From Brachionus plicatilis (Eukaryota; Rotifera; Eurotatoria; Ploima; Brachionidae): a stretch of 64,000 nucleotides of DNA. The DNA lies in contig QEOQ01000141.1 in assembly GCA_010279815.1 (NCBI GenBank), positions 1,544,176-1,608,175 on the forward strand. The letters run 5' to 3'. The notes beneath the pieces were generated by a model that was not told the DNA's origin, searched no databases, and saw only the letters and a list, made by a program, of their open reading frames with translations. Of this stretch, positions 36,801 through 47,100 are shown piece by piece. A program made the translations under genes and the position numbers. Numbering within the stretch: the stretch's first letter is position 1; each line of letters opens with the position of its first letter.

Positions 36801-36804
36801 GTAA
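24849..36804 (+). CDS. DYRK2: Class II DYRK protein kinase (DYRK2-like)
   Basis: Exons 24849-24933, 25156-25218, 32329-33027 and 35648-36804 join in phase to 667 residues. Seen: a low-complexity N-terminus with [10 protein letters not shown] (as in human DYRK2) and a His/Asn-rich stretch; the DYRK homology box and NAPA region ([20 protein letters not shown], then GYDDENGSY); the kinase domain from GKGSFGQV (about residue 283), VAL-type Lys in [10 protein letters not shown], catalytic [11 protein letters not shown] (about 400), DFGSSC, and the YTY activation loop in [15 protein letters not shown] (about 434). The C-terminus carries RRLPKPP and LPKIGS. Known: these kinases autophosphorylate the second loop Tyr during folding and then act on Ser/Thr. 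All catalytic residues are intact. The first two exons are assigned by splice signals and phase; the kinase exons are certain. Confidence 0.9.
25456..25680. mobile_element. Decayed family 1 MITE fragment
   Basis: Starts GGTATTATGAATTTTAGAAC at 25456, like the left end of the copy at 30447, and contains GCATTCAATGTATCACCTTG, which matches that copy's interior in reverse complement. The right end is not recognisable. Confidence 0.4.
29306..29800 (+). CDS. Unknown intronless gene nested in the DYRK2 intron
   Basis: A 164-residue ORF, ATG at 29306, TAA at 29798-29800, same strand as the host gene. It is clearly coding: G+C is much higher than around it and third positions are biased. Seen: [20 protein letters not shown], a Ser/Pro-rich basic middle (residues about 25-80, with TQPRKS, RRQTLKS and PSKRTS, possible phosphorylation sites), and a Tyr/acid-rich C-terminal half ([27 protein letters not shown]) ending FLPWKLGLN. 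No signal peptide or membrane helix. I do not recognise a family. A lone ORF inside an intron could be a retrogene or a lineage-specific gene. Confidence 0.7.
   Translation: MYDWVSTAPHLYEKYTYGLKTSPSKSLSSLPPTQPRKSIDNSQSVLQRRQTLKSISRYIGQDGAKRQPVPSKRTSIIYQNQPVLVSDINNIDPNTYEIHYQTEYYVPLEQAFETVAQEEVPSVYANEPYEIKDNLVYYITNPDDYGNELLKKRIPFLPWKLGLN
30447..30751. mobile_element. Family 1 MITE in the DYRK2 intron
   Basis: GGCATTGTGAATTTTAGAAC at 30447 is mirrored by TTCTAAAATTCACAATG ending near 30749 (last bases diverged). Interior fragments, such as GATACATTGAATGTATTAGC, recur in reverse complement near 51130 and 25550. No clear target duplication. Confidence 0.65.
33028..35647. other. Intron before the DYRK2 kinase exon
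   Basis: Splits the Gly codon that opens the GKGSFG loop (G|GT). AT-rich; the only structure seen is the 33-bp palindrome at 33360-33392. Confidence 0.7.
33360..33392. repeat. Perfect 33-bp palindrome
   Basis: ATTGTGTTACCAGTTT, one central C, then AAACTGGTAACACAAT: two exact 16-bp arms. In RNA it would fold as a tight hairpin. It stands out from the AT-rich intron around it. Confidence 0.9.
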
Positions 36805-39800
36805 AAAAAAAAGAATTACATTTTTGTGAGAGTGTAAATTAAAATTTTTGTTAAATTTTTGAGATTCAAAATTTTTAGTTTTTTATTTCAAACCGAGTTC
36901 CGAATCGACTAAAAATATTCCAATCATCAAGGATGATTGTTTCATTTATTTATTCAATTCCATTATGTTTTTTTTTTATAACTTTTTTTTTTTTTGTTAT
37001 AAATCGATTTTAAACAGTGAAAAAACCATTTTCAACTATTTGAAAACTCAAACAGGTGATTTGCATTTATGCTCGAAAAAAAATATTTATCAAAGTAAAT
37101 TAAACGAACGCTTTGGACATTTGTTTTACTTTTAAAATGAATAAAATAATTTAAGATTTGAAAAATTCCAAAGCTCTCCTTCCGTCCAAACGATGCGATT
37201 TATTATTCAAAATGGTCTGTTGATTTACCTTTATTTAATTTATTTTTTTTGATAATTTTTTATTGATCAATCTTAAAAACTATTTTTTTTAATAAAATAA
37301 ACGAGTTAATAAAATGAAAAAAAAATTTTTTAAATAAAATTCAGTCGGTTTTTTTTATCACAAGTGATTTCTTGAAAGAATCAAAATATGTTTAGAAAAG
37401 TTCTACAATTAGGAAAGATTCATTAATTTGTTTTTTTTTTAAATAATTTGAAATTGGCTGGTATCAATATTGAGGGCATTTTAAAATTTTATTTTTATGC
37501 TATTTAAAACAATTAAAATTGAAGACATTTAGGAACAAAAAAGGTTATTTATTAAACTTAAAACCTTTCAAGAGTCAATAATTGGGCAATTAGAGTGGTG
37601 TTTCGATAACTGTATTTTCCTTAAAATATAGTAAAAATCAAAGTGTCAAAAAAAACGAAATTTTGACATTTTTTTAAAATTTTTGTTTTTTTTTAGTTTT
37701 TTATTTTCAAAGAAAAAAAATTTGAAAATTATACTTTTTTTTTACCTTTTTCACGTAAATTTTGATTAAAAAATAAAAAAAAAACGAAAAATTTAGTAAT
37801 TTTGAATTTTTTTATTAAAAAAGTTTGACAATAAAAGAAAAACAAAAAAATATACAAATGTGCTAAAAAGAGTTTTAAATTTAAATTTATTTTTGGCAAA
37901 TTTATCCATTCTAATTGAATTCGAAGCCTTTTTCTACGCTTCTTCAAAGCTCGATTTTTTCGGAACATACTTTATTAGCTCATCTTATTTTACTTTAAAA
38001 TCAAAAAAATAAAAAATAACTTCAAAAAATTATTTTACTTTTAATTTCTAATATTTGGCTCAGATATTTTGATTAGTAATATGCCAGCGTTCCATTGGAC
38101 TTTGATTACTTTAATTGGATAAATAAATTTAGCTAGGAATTAATTAATTAAGATGATTGACTTTATTTTTTTGGTTTTGTGAAATTCAGTACAAAATGGT
38201 AAAAAGAACTGAAACAGATAATAATAAATTGAAAAGCTTTTTTTCTTTAAGTTTAAAATTAGTTTCGTGTTTACGACATTGTGCAACTTTCAAAGTTGCA
38301 TTAGCTATAAAGTTCTGCAAAACTCTGCAAATTTAGAAGAAATTAGATTTCAATGTGTTCAAGTGCAGTACATTTTGCAGTGATTTTGCACATCATTAGC
38401 AGACTTAGACAGTTGATGCAACTTTGAATGTTGCAACATGTTGCATTTACGGAACTAATTTTAAACGTTTAGCAAAAAAGTTCAATTATTAATTCAATTA
38501 AATTGAATTTTTTATCATTTTGTTCTTTTCTTTTGTACTGAACTTCACAAAGCCAAATTTTTATATAACTTTTTTAATTCAAAAAAACTAATTTATGTGA
38601 TTTTCACAATTAAATTAATTCATTTTAGGCGTTTTTCATCATTTTAAATAAAGAGTTTAATTTTTATACGTGAATCACATTTTTAGATTTTTTAATCTTT
38701 CTTTATTTGTTTTTAATCCTCAACCAAAAATGGTAATTTTTTTCAATTATATGGGCATAAAAAAATTATTTTTTGCTTAATATGGAAGTAATTAAAAAAT
38801 TCCATTCTTTTTTTAATTTTATTTTTCATTTTTAGTTATTGTAAATTAGGACTAGTTGATCGATTTTAGAACCGGTTTCAAACGAGTTTAAAGAAAGGAG
38901 AAAATAATATTTTCCAGTTCGATTATCAGTCTTTGTTAATTCATTTACAAATTAAAAAATTTCCCAGACTAGATTCGTGGGTAGATTGAAATGGTCCAGT
39001 AAATTTGATCAAAAGAAATTTTTTAATTCGAATTTTTTCAAAGAGAATTGATTTATTTAATTTCCAAAATATCAAAAAGAATTTTTTTATAATTTTTCAT
39101 CGAGAAAAATACTAGAAAAATATTTTCACAGACAGCGTTCGAAAAAATTCGAAACCTATTAATTCAAAAACTATGCAATTTTGTTTATCTTACGTCATTA
39201 ATCAAATACTCAATTATTTTAAAGAGAAACTAAGAAGTTTTGCAATAATATGATTTAGATGAAGTAACTTTTTAAATTACAAAAACTGTCAATTTTTAAT
39301 TAAACAGATAAATGTATATATATTTAAAAAAATAAAACATAAATTGATTGCTCAAATAATCATTTTGCTCTTTTAGAAGATGTTCTTAAGTCTTTTTCAT
39401 GTCTAATTATTATAATTTAAACTAATATATCTCTTCTTTTAAAAAAAAATTGTTTCTATTAATACGATTAAATTGAAGAGCACTTCGAATCCAAAAAATT
39501 TAAAGAGAGGTTTCAGATAAAATTTATTTTATTTTATTTTGAAGCCGAATATCTGTCATTATCAAAGAATTAAAGAACCAAAACTGTGTGATAAATAACC
39601 TCAAATCTACAGACTATCCAATACGTTATTTGAAAATAATTTTAGAATTTTCTGAAGTTTTTAATTTTTTTAATATTTTAAAATCCTGACTCCAAACTAA
39701 CCGCCATTATTCTTGTAGAAAATTTTAAAAGCTTGACAAAAATGCGTCCAGTCTTTGCTGAAAGTATTTTTTTGAGATATTTAGATTTAAATAAAAGACT

Positions 39801-40555
39801 TCAGATTTTTAGAGAATCGTTTATAAAATCAAATTCAAATACGACAAACAATTCGAAAAAAAATTTTAAATAACAAACCATTCGATTCAGAATTTTTTCA
39901 TCATTTTGAATATGATGTAAAATTTTTAATTAAAATATTATTGCGAAAAAACTAAAATTTACTTTTAAAGAAACCTGACCCCATCCATTGACCCTTATTA
40001 AAAGTGTGTTTAAATATTTCTAAAACAAGAAAGAAAAATTTTAAAGAAATTTTTTTTTTTCTAATAATGCAATGAATCAATGATCACGAAGTTTGTTCAA
40101 CTCTTTTAAAAAAAGCTTTTAAAAATAATGTGAGATATATATTAAAAATAAGTTTTAAAATGTCATGAGACAGAATGTCTAAAGTTTTAAAATTATTGTT
40201 TTCAAAAACTTTTCATTTGAAAAAATCACCTAAACTCATACTTCCAAGACAACAAAAGTTTGAAAAGTTTGTTTTTGTCTTTAGTTCATTACACAACCTT
40301 TATATTTTCCAAAAATTAATTTAACAAATTTTTTTTAATCGATTTATTTTATTCCTCTAATCAAAGAGGCTTCTATTTAATTCAAAAATATTTAGAAAAT
40401 TAAAAACATAATTCTTTTGAGATTTATTTTAGTATCATGATGACTCAATTTTCTCGGGCACCTAATTTTCCTATTTATAAACACGAAAATTTCAAGAATT
40501 GAAATTTCGAAGAAAAAAAATCAAAAAAATATTTTAAGCATTGAATTTCAAACAA
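36805..40555. other. Intergenic, AT-rich
   Basis: Between the DYRK2-like gene and the third ssSPT-like gene, both on the plus strand. Contains one family 1 MITE (38173-38554). No other feature seen. Confidence 0.6.
38173..38554. mobile_element. Family 1 MITE, GGTTTTGTGAAATTCAGTAC ends
   Basis: GGTTTTGTGAAATTCAGTAC at 38173 is mirrored by GTACTGAACTTCACAAAGCC ending at 38554. Its interior pairs with itself around AAGTTGCATTAG/ATGCAACTTTGAATG and shares GCACATCATTAGCAGACTTA with the short copy at 5001-5170 (in reverse complement). No clean target duplication. Confidence 0.7.
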
Positions 40556-40795
40556 ATGGAAAAAATAGCCGACACCTTTTGCAAGTTCAAGACACATGTA
40601 TCGTGGCTTTATCTACAATATTGCTTGATGACAACTTTGTATGTAATGGAGCCTGTTGAAAGAGCAATATTTAATTTTTTTACAATTTTATTCACTTTTC
40701 TGGTCATCTATTCCGGAATCTCATTCTTGCCTCAACAAATAAATAGAATTAATAATGCTTTAATGGAAATATATACATATTTAAATTACAAATAA
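40556..40795 (+). CDS. ssSPT-like protein, copy C
   Basis: A 79-residue single-exon gene, ATG at 40556. Seen: SWLYLQYCLMTTLYVMEPVE, a membrane helix at about residues 37-60, then SFLPQQINRI. It has the ssSPT pattern WxYxQYxLxTxLYxMEPxE with a following FxPQQ that is nearer to human SPTSSA (MPQH) than copies A and B are. Expected role: ER-membrane small subunit that activates serine palmitoyltransferase. It is the most divergent of three ssSPT-like genes in this window and lies 28 kb from the other two on the opposite strand. The in-frame codons upstream of this ATG lack another ATG. Confidence 0.84.
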   Translation: MEKIADTFCKFKTHVSWLYLQYCLMTTLYVMEPVERAIFNFFTILFTFLVIYSGISFLPQQINRINNALMEIYTYLNYK

Positions 40796-41244
40796 ATTAG
40801 AGAATATTTTTTTTTTGAAAAATAAAATTAATAAACACATTCTTCTTTTGATAAAAGACTCATACGTTTATGCATTCACGTAGTAAAAAATTTAATCTAG
40901 ATTTTTTTAATACAATTTATTTATCATTAAAAATTTAGGCTTAAAAAAACTAATTTAGATTGAATTCGATTTTTTTAAGCTTAAAAAAGCTATCACAGCG
41001 AGAAATTAAATCAACATTAGTAAAATTTTGTTTACACTTAAACTTAAGCTCCCTCCACACGATATTACTGGTTAGGAAAATTAGTTAAAAAATAAGAATA
41101 AAAATACTAAAATTTTAAATTATTTTATTATTGTTATTATACAGTTGTTATTTTATTTTTTTATTCTAATATTACATAAAGTTTAAAAAATTTTAATTTA
41201 AATTATTTTAAGTCATATTTTTTCGTGGATCATTTTTTTTTAAT
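40796..41244. other. Intergenic between convergent genes
   Basis: 449 bp between the 3' ends of the ssSPT-like gene (+) and SLX1 (-). Several AATAAA-type strings (for example 40821) could serve as poly(A) signals on either strand. Nothing else seen. Confidence 0.6.
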
Positions 41245-42147
41245 TTAAGTATCAATAGCTTCTTCATTTTCATCTTCTTCATCGTTTTCTACAAAGCTCT
41301 CCTCTTCTTCATAGTCATCGTCCTCAAAATGTGTCTCCCCGTCAGCGAAATTTGTCATTCTATAAAAATTTCTTCGAAATTTTACCAAATCACCCCACAT
41401 TAAATGAACTCTACACTTTAAGCAATCACCATCTACTGGCAACAATTCTGATCCAGTCAAAACAATAAAGTTATTAGACAAACAAATTGCATGATATGGC
41501 ACCATACAATTTATGCATTTTAAACTAGCTAAATTTTTATTTAAAACATCCTGACTCGATTCCAGAATATTCACTTTACAAATGAAGCAAACGTCACTCA
41601 CACTCTGAACCTGTGACATGTGAATTTGTTCGTTCTCGATAGCTAGTAGTTTTTTGCTCTTGGACTTGGGCACAATTTGGACCAAGCCGAATTCTACCGG
41701 CATATGAGCAGGAGGTAGTTTATTGAGCGGAAATTCTTTTTTGTATTCTTGTCTGAGCCATCGAATTGTGAGCGGAAGTCTGCACCAAGGTCCTAAACGT
41801 AACATTTCACAAACCACATTAAATTTTGAAATAAAATTATATTGTTTGGTCGTTGGTACCAGATGCTTTAGTCTTAAGGATTTTTCAGGGTTTTGCCAGG
41901 CCCATTCAAAACGCAGCGCAGATATTTCATTTGGAAATCCATGTATTATAAGAACCATATCCCATGGACCTTTGCCACTTGTCCTTTTGGCACCACCCTT
42001 AGCATATCCTGAATTGTGCTGATTTATACGACGATTCGGATTGACTGTAAATCCTATGTAAGTTCGGCCTTTATATTTTGGATTTGTACTGCAGAGCAAA
42101 TAACAACCAAAAAATTTTCCTTCTTCAAATATATGAGAATTTGACAT
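41245..42147 (-). CDS. SLX1: Structure-specific endonuclease subunit SLX1
   Basis: A 300-residue single-exon gene from ATG at 42147. Seen: a GIY-YIG nuclease domain at about residues 13-95 (GCYLL, KGRTYIGFTVNPNRRINQHN, then FEWAWQ); the catalytic pair is R39/R40 and E81, as in human R41 and E82. A RING/PHD-type zinc domain follows at about 187-246 (CFIC, CINC, HAIC, CLKC). The C-terminus is very acidic (EDDDYEEEESFVENDEEDE). Known: SLX1 binds the scaffold SLX4 through the zinc domain and cuts Holliday junctions, 5' flaps and replication forks in the nucleus. The acidic tail is longer than in human SLX1. All key residues are present, so the enzyme looks functional. Its neighbour is a BLM-type helicase, which processes the same junctions by another route. 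Confidence 0.93.
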   Translation of the reverse strand: MSNSHIFEEGKFFGCYLLCSTNPKYKGRTYIGFTVNPNRRINQHNSGYAKGGAKRTSGKGPWDMVLIIHGFPNEISALRFEWAWQNPEKSLRLKHLVPTTKQYNFISKFNVVCEMLRLGPWCRLPLTIRWLRQEYKKEFPLNKLPPAHMPVEFGLVQIVPKSKSKKLLAIENEQIHMSQVQSVSDVCFICKVNILESSQDVLNKNLASLKCINCMVPYHAICLSNNFIVLTGSELLPVDGDCLKCRVHLMWGDLVKFRRNFYRMTNFADGETHFEDDDYEEEESFVENDEEDENEEAIDT

Positions 42148-42939
42148 TTTTATCCAAGTTTAATATCTTAAATGATCAAAAACAAATTGATTTTTAGGAC
42201 TCCTAAAAATAAGCAAAATTAATTCACCTTTTTTTGAAAATAAAATTATTTTTTGGAAAAAAAATTTAGACAAAAAATGCAAAGTAATTCTTAATTTAAA
42301 GATGTGAAAATTTTTAAGAAATAATTCTTCGGAAGATTTAATGCCACTCAATTGAAAGATAATATAAAATTTTTCACTAGGTGTTGCTGTCGAAAAAGCT
42401 GACTGTTAAACCCCAAGAATCAACTTCTAGGTTATTATTTAAAGAAAAGATTCAATCAGTTACAATATGAAGTTTTTTTGAAAGAGAGGTCACTGAATTA
42501 CTTTTGGTTAACAAGCCATTATTTGGAATAAAAATTTTAATTTTTGAAATTTTTTTTAGATAAAATAATTATTATTAAAAATGTCAGAAAATGTATTTTT
42601 TTAAATTATTAATATTTTTTTAATAATCAAAATATTGTTTAAAAGTTTTGAAAAAATATTTTTGATTCATATGATTTGTTTAAAATTTTGATATTGAGTA
42701 CTTCTTCAAATTATTCTTAATTTTTTTAGCAGTAAGTACACAAAATTAAAATATAATATTCATTTTTTTTGAAAATTTAATGCTAATCAACTTAAAGTAC
42801 TAAATTAATTCAGAACCTAAGGCATTAGTTTGGGTTAAACAAGGCAAAACTGTACCGGTAGTCATCTTGTACTTGAATGAAAAATCTAACATCTTGGCTT
42901 TATTAGAAAAAAAAAGTAAACAATAAAAGCCGAAATTAT

Positions 42940-43270
42940 GGCAAAATGTTATTTATTGTACATTTTTATATTTTTACATTTTTAAATTTTTGAGAGAAGA
43001 AAAAAAAATCTCAAAATCAAAAAATCTAAAAAAATTTTCATTCAAGAAAAGTAATAATAAATTCGCAATTAAAAAGGAGTTTTAGAAAAATTTAAATGTA
43101 AAAACCAAGGATAATTTTTTGAAAATCCCTTTTAATTAATTGCGAATTTATTATTACTTTTCTTGAATGAAAAATTTTTTAGATTTTTTTTTATTTTGAG
43201 ATTTTTTATTCTTCTCTCAAAAATGTAAAAATTTAAAAATATAAAAATGTACAATAAATAACATTTTGCC
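42940..43270. mobile_element. Foldback MITE, GGCAAAATGT ends (family 2)
   Basis: GGCAAAATGTTATTTATTGT at 42940 is mirrored by ACAATAAATAACATTTTGCC ending at 43270; the arms pair over nearly the whole length (GTACATTTTTATATTTTTAC, TCATTCAAGAAAAGTAATAA, TAAATTCGCAATTAA). A perfect 8-bp duplication GAAATTAT flanks it (42932-42939, 43271-43278). Its transcript would be one long hairpin. Confidence 0.9.
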
Positions 43271-43319
43271 GAAATTATCATTTAAAGAAAAATCATTCAA
43301 CAGGACTGGCTAAAAATCA

Positions 43320-43500
43320 GAGTTGGAAGAATCAGAGTCAAACAAAAGTCATGAAGTCAAAGTCAAGACTTGAGTTAGACTTTAAATACATTTTTCATTC
43401 AAGCTTAGTCTTGTTAGATGTTTAGTGAAAAATTTTTTTTTTTAATTTTAAGATTAAAGATTTATTTTTATTTTTTACGATTTTTACTTAAGACTTTAGC
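43320..43500. mobile_element. Possible decayed hAT-like relic
   Basis: ATCAGAGTTGGAAGAATCAG and repeated AAGTCAAAGTCAAGACTTGA strings resemble the CAGAGTTGTTTAAAAGTC end and its AAGTCCAAGTCC follow-on in the element at 18466. There is no matching right end. Weak. Confidence 0.3.
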
Positions 43501-44139
43501 TTTTGACCAACTTTTCTAAAAATTAAAAATAAAATTTATGATCATATCAGGAATATGGGTGATTAAGAAATTAAACCTAAATCAATTTTTTCTTATTTTT
43601 TAAGTCAAGCAAACAACATCTTTTTTTGTTGTTGAATCAGAACAATTCAAAATTACTGACTTTTTAATCTAAATCTGTATTTTTATTTTTTTAATTTAAA
43701 ATCTTATTTTACAAAAAAAAATTGTTTCTTTTTTACAGCTTTTTAGCAGCCATAATAGGGTCAATTAAGCAGTTTTCTAATTGAAATTTTCAAAAAGAAA
43801 GGAATTGTAAAAAAAATTTATTTATGTCTTACTTTAAATGTTTTATATTTTTATAAAACTTTAATAATTGTCATTATTATGTAAATTATTCATTATTAAA
43901 CAATTTTTCATTTTGGAAAGCAGATTATATTTCATTTGTCCTTTTCAGTTTAGTGCATAATCACCAAGCACTTAGAGAAAAAATTGGCTATAAAAAATAC
44001 TTTATTAATATTTGAAAAGAATTTTATTGAACAAAAAATTAATAGGAATAAAAATTTACAATTGACTAATTTATTAATTTTTCTTTTACTTTTAAATTTG
44101 GATTGCTTTTTTATCCTTTTAAAAAACAATTAAAAAACA

Positions 44140-47100
44140 TCAATACTTTTTCTTAAACTTAGCTTTATTTTTGAAATAAAATTTCTTTTTTTGATTCGAA
44201 TTAAAATAATTGCTTGTATTCTCATCATTTGCGTCGTACGAAGTCTTGGCTTTTTTATTATTTGGATAATTCTTGGAATAGTTCTTCCGTTTATAATTTG
44301 TCTCCTTATTTTCTAAATTACTGGACTTACTATTCAACCACTTTGAAGAATCAAAATCTATGTCTCTCACCTGATTTTCGTCAATTAATCCATAAGTTTT
44401 GTTATTTCTGTAGCAAGCCTGAGATTGTATGGCCCGTGCTTTGGCTTTTTCAATTTGTTTTTGTTCCATTTTTTTAATTTCCTCTTGCTGAATTTCCCTT
44501 TTTATCTTGGCATAGTGCTGAAAAATGGTCAAAAACTCTTCGCCCTTATAGTTGCTGAACACAGAGAGTGTGTAGCCAGTGATGCCCAAAAGATCCTCCT
44601 TGCTCTCTGGCAAACGCGTCAGCATTTCACTCAACATTTTTGGCGTGAACAAACTGCTCATGTTCTTGACGCCTTTTTCGTTACCAACTGTTTTTATGAG
44701 ACGTTTTATGTCACTTTGGCATCTGATCAAAATTCGATTGATCGCTGATGAATCGCTAAGTTTGGTGTTTTGCCTAGTTTTTGTTGTGTTTTGGCCATCA
44801 TCCGATTCCGAATCATCAACTACGCTGCACTTTTTGGACGCCTTTGTTTCATCATCGATCAACTCAAATTCAACTTTAGTATTTGAATTATTGAATAGCT
44901 GTGTTGCTTTGGGCCCTACTTTAATATAAGAAGCCATTGTATCTGAATGTTTTAAAATTTTTACATCCTCCTTTAAAAATCCTAAAAAAACTAATTTTCT
45001 AACAATTCTTTCAATGTCATTTTTTTTGTATTTGGACAGTTTGGCATGCATTTCCAAATTTTGGTGACCTTTTTCTGTTATTTTGGCATTCATTGAGCCT
45101 TTGAGTATTTCGGATAAATGGAGCAAAGTAATGTCGCTTTTGACCGAAAGTTGTTGAACGCCCCTGCATATGATGGTAGCATCGGATGTAATATCGACCA
45201 GAGAACACTTATTTCCCTCAAACAACAGACAATTGTCACAGATGGTTTTCATTTTTGATTCGATGCATTTTCTTCTGTCAAACTTTTCACCAAAGTACTC
45301 GAGTATTTGAGCTCTACGGCAATCTGTGCGATTGTCACAGTACTGAGCCATTCGGTAAATATTGTCGATGTGGGTTTTGTGAGCGACGGGATTGTAATTG
45401 GGCTCTTTTTGTAAATTCTGCATAAGACGCAGCCATTTGTGCCTATCTTGGTTGTTGTAGAATAGCAAGCATAAAGAAACAGCACCATCTCTGCCCGCTC
45501 TGCCTGATTCTTGATAATAGCCCTCTAAAGACTTTGGAAGTCCTAAATGGACCACGAAACGAACGTCTCTTGAAAAAAATATTAATTGGTTTTGTGATAT
45601 TTGTGATAAAAAATATAAAATTTTTTATTGTTTTGATCAGCTTGGCTGACTTAACATTCACTGTGGACCGAAGGTCAGCTTTGTTTTTTTTACTTTTTAG
45701 TCAATAGGAAAATAAAATAATTTTTGAAATTTTTTTTAATATAATTGGTTTCGTGAGCAAAAGATCAGAATAAAATGAAAATAAATTTCTTTAAGGTAGA
45801 ATTAACTCTGTTAATATAATATGCTGAACATTCATTGTTGCATTAACAATTAAGATAAAACTAATTTAAAAAAAATTAAATTAAAAAAGATTGAATATTT
45901 TTGATCTTCTTAAACAATATGAATTATGGCTGAGGATAAAAAATAAAAAAGATGAGGCTAAAGAAACAACACATAAAACTAAATCTGTCAAAATATTTTT
46001 TAAAAATATTAATCAACACATAAAAATTCTTTTTTTTCTACTAAATGCGTTATTAACTTTCTAAATTAATTTTTATTCAATATTTGTGATCATAATTCTT
46101 TTATAATAATAAATTTAGATTTAGAAGAAGAGAATATAAATTTAAAAACACCTAAAATTTTCAAGAGCCAGTAATTAGATAGTTACATTGCTGTAAAACT
46201 CAAAATAAATTTTAAATGAACAAAAAAAGAAAAGATAAGATTAGATCTACAATGAATTCAATTTGATAATTATTTTTGATTTAAAAGATTAAATAATAAA
46301 TTTTTGACAATTTTGAAAAACAAGATTTAATTTTCTTTAATTATCGTTGCAAATTAGAATTTTTATAAAATATATATTTATTTTTTTAAATAAATTAATT
46401 CTGATTCTTGAAGTTTTTTTAAATGAATGCTTTCAATTTCTGATGATGAATAAGTGTGAACTACTCATACTCAAGTATTTAAGGTGGTTTCAATATTTAT
46501 TGTAAACAATAAATTAAAAAAAGCTTTTAGTTAAAAATAAATAATACTTCAAAAACAAATTATTTAAAAATCAAAAATTTAAAACGTTAGAAAATAATTT
46601 AAAAATTCAATTTGATTTAATTCACATAATCTAATTAAATGAAAAAGATTAATAAATAAAAGTTCAAAAAACTAAAAATTAAGAAAAAACAAAGAAAACT
46701 ATTCTTATTCATCCAGTAATTCAAAAAATAATTTTACATTAAAAAAAACTAAAAACAAACGAAAAATAAATTTACAAAATTGAATTATTATTAATTAATA
46801 TTGATAAATTTGAATAAATTAAGCAATTTTTAGTTAAACAAATTTTGGTTTTTTTATTTTTTTAAGACAAAATTTTACTAAAAATTAAATTTGAATAATT
46901 CTTTGTTTTAAAAAAAAATTTGGCTGAAATTTTTAAAATAAAAAGGATCAAAAAGAAAAAGATCAATTTTAAAAAAAATTATCAAACAAGGTGAAGAATT
47001 TTTAGACTAAATTGTGAAATATGTAAAATTATTTTATAAAATGTTGCTTAAGCACGAAACAGATAAAGATATAAAAAATTTTAGTAAAGGCGAAAGGGCT

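Larger units (their letters stand above)
42148..44139. other. Intergenic between SLX1 and helicase A
   Basis: AT-rich. Contains a family 2 foldback MITE (42940-43270) and a possible decayed hAT-like relic (43320-43500). The SLX1 promoter should lie just above 42147. Confidence 0.6.
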
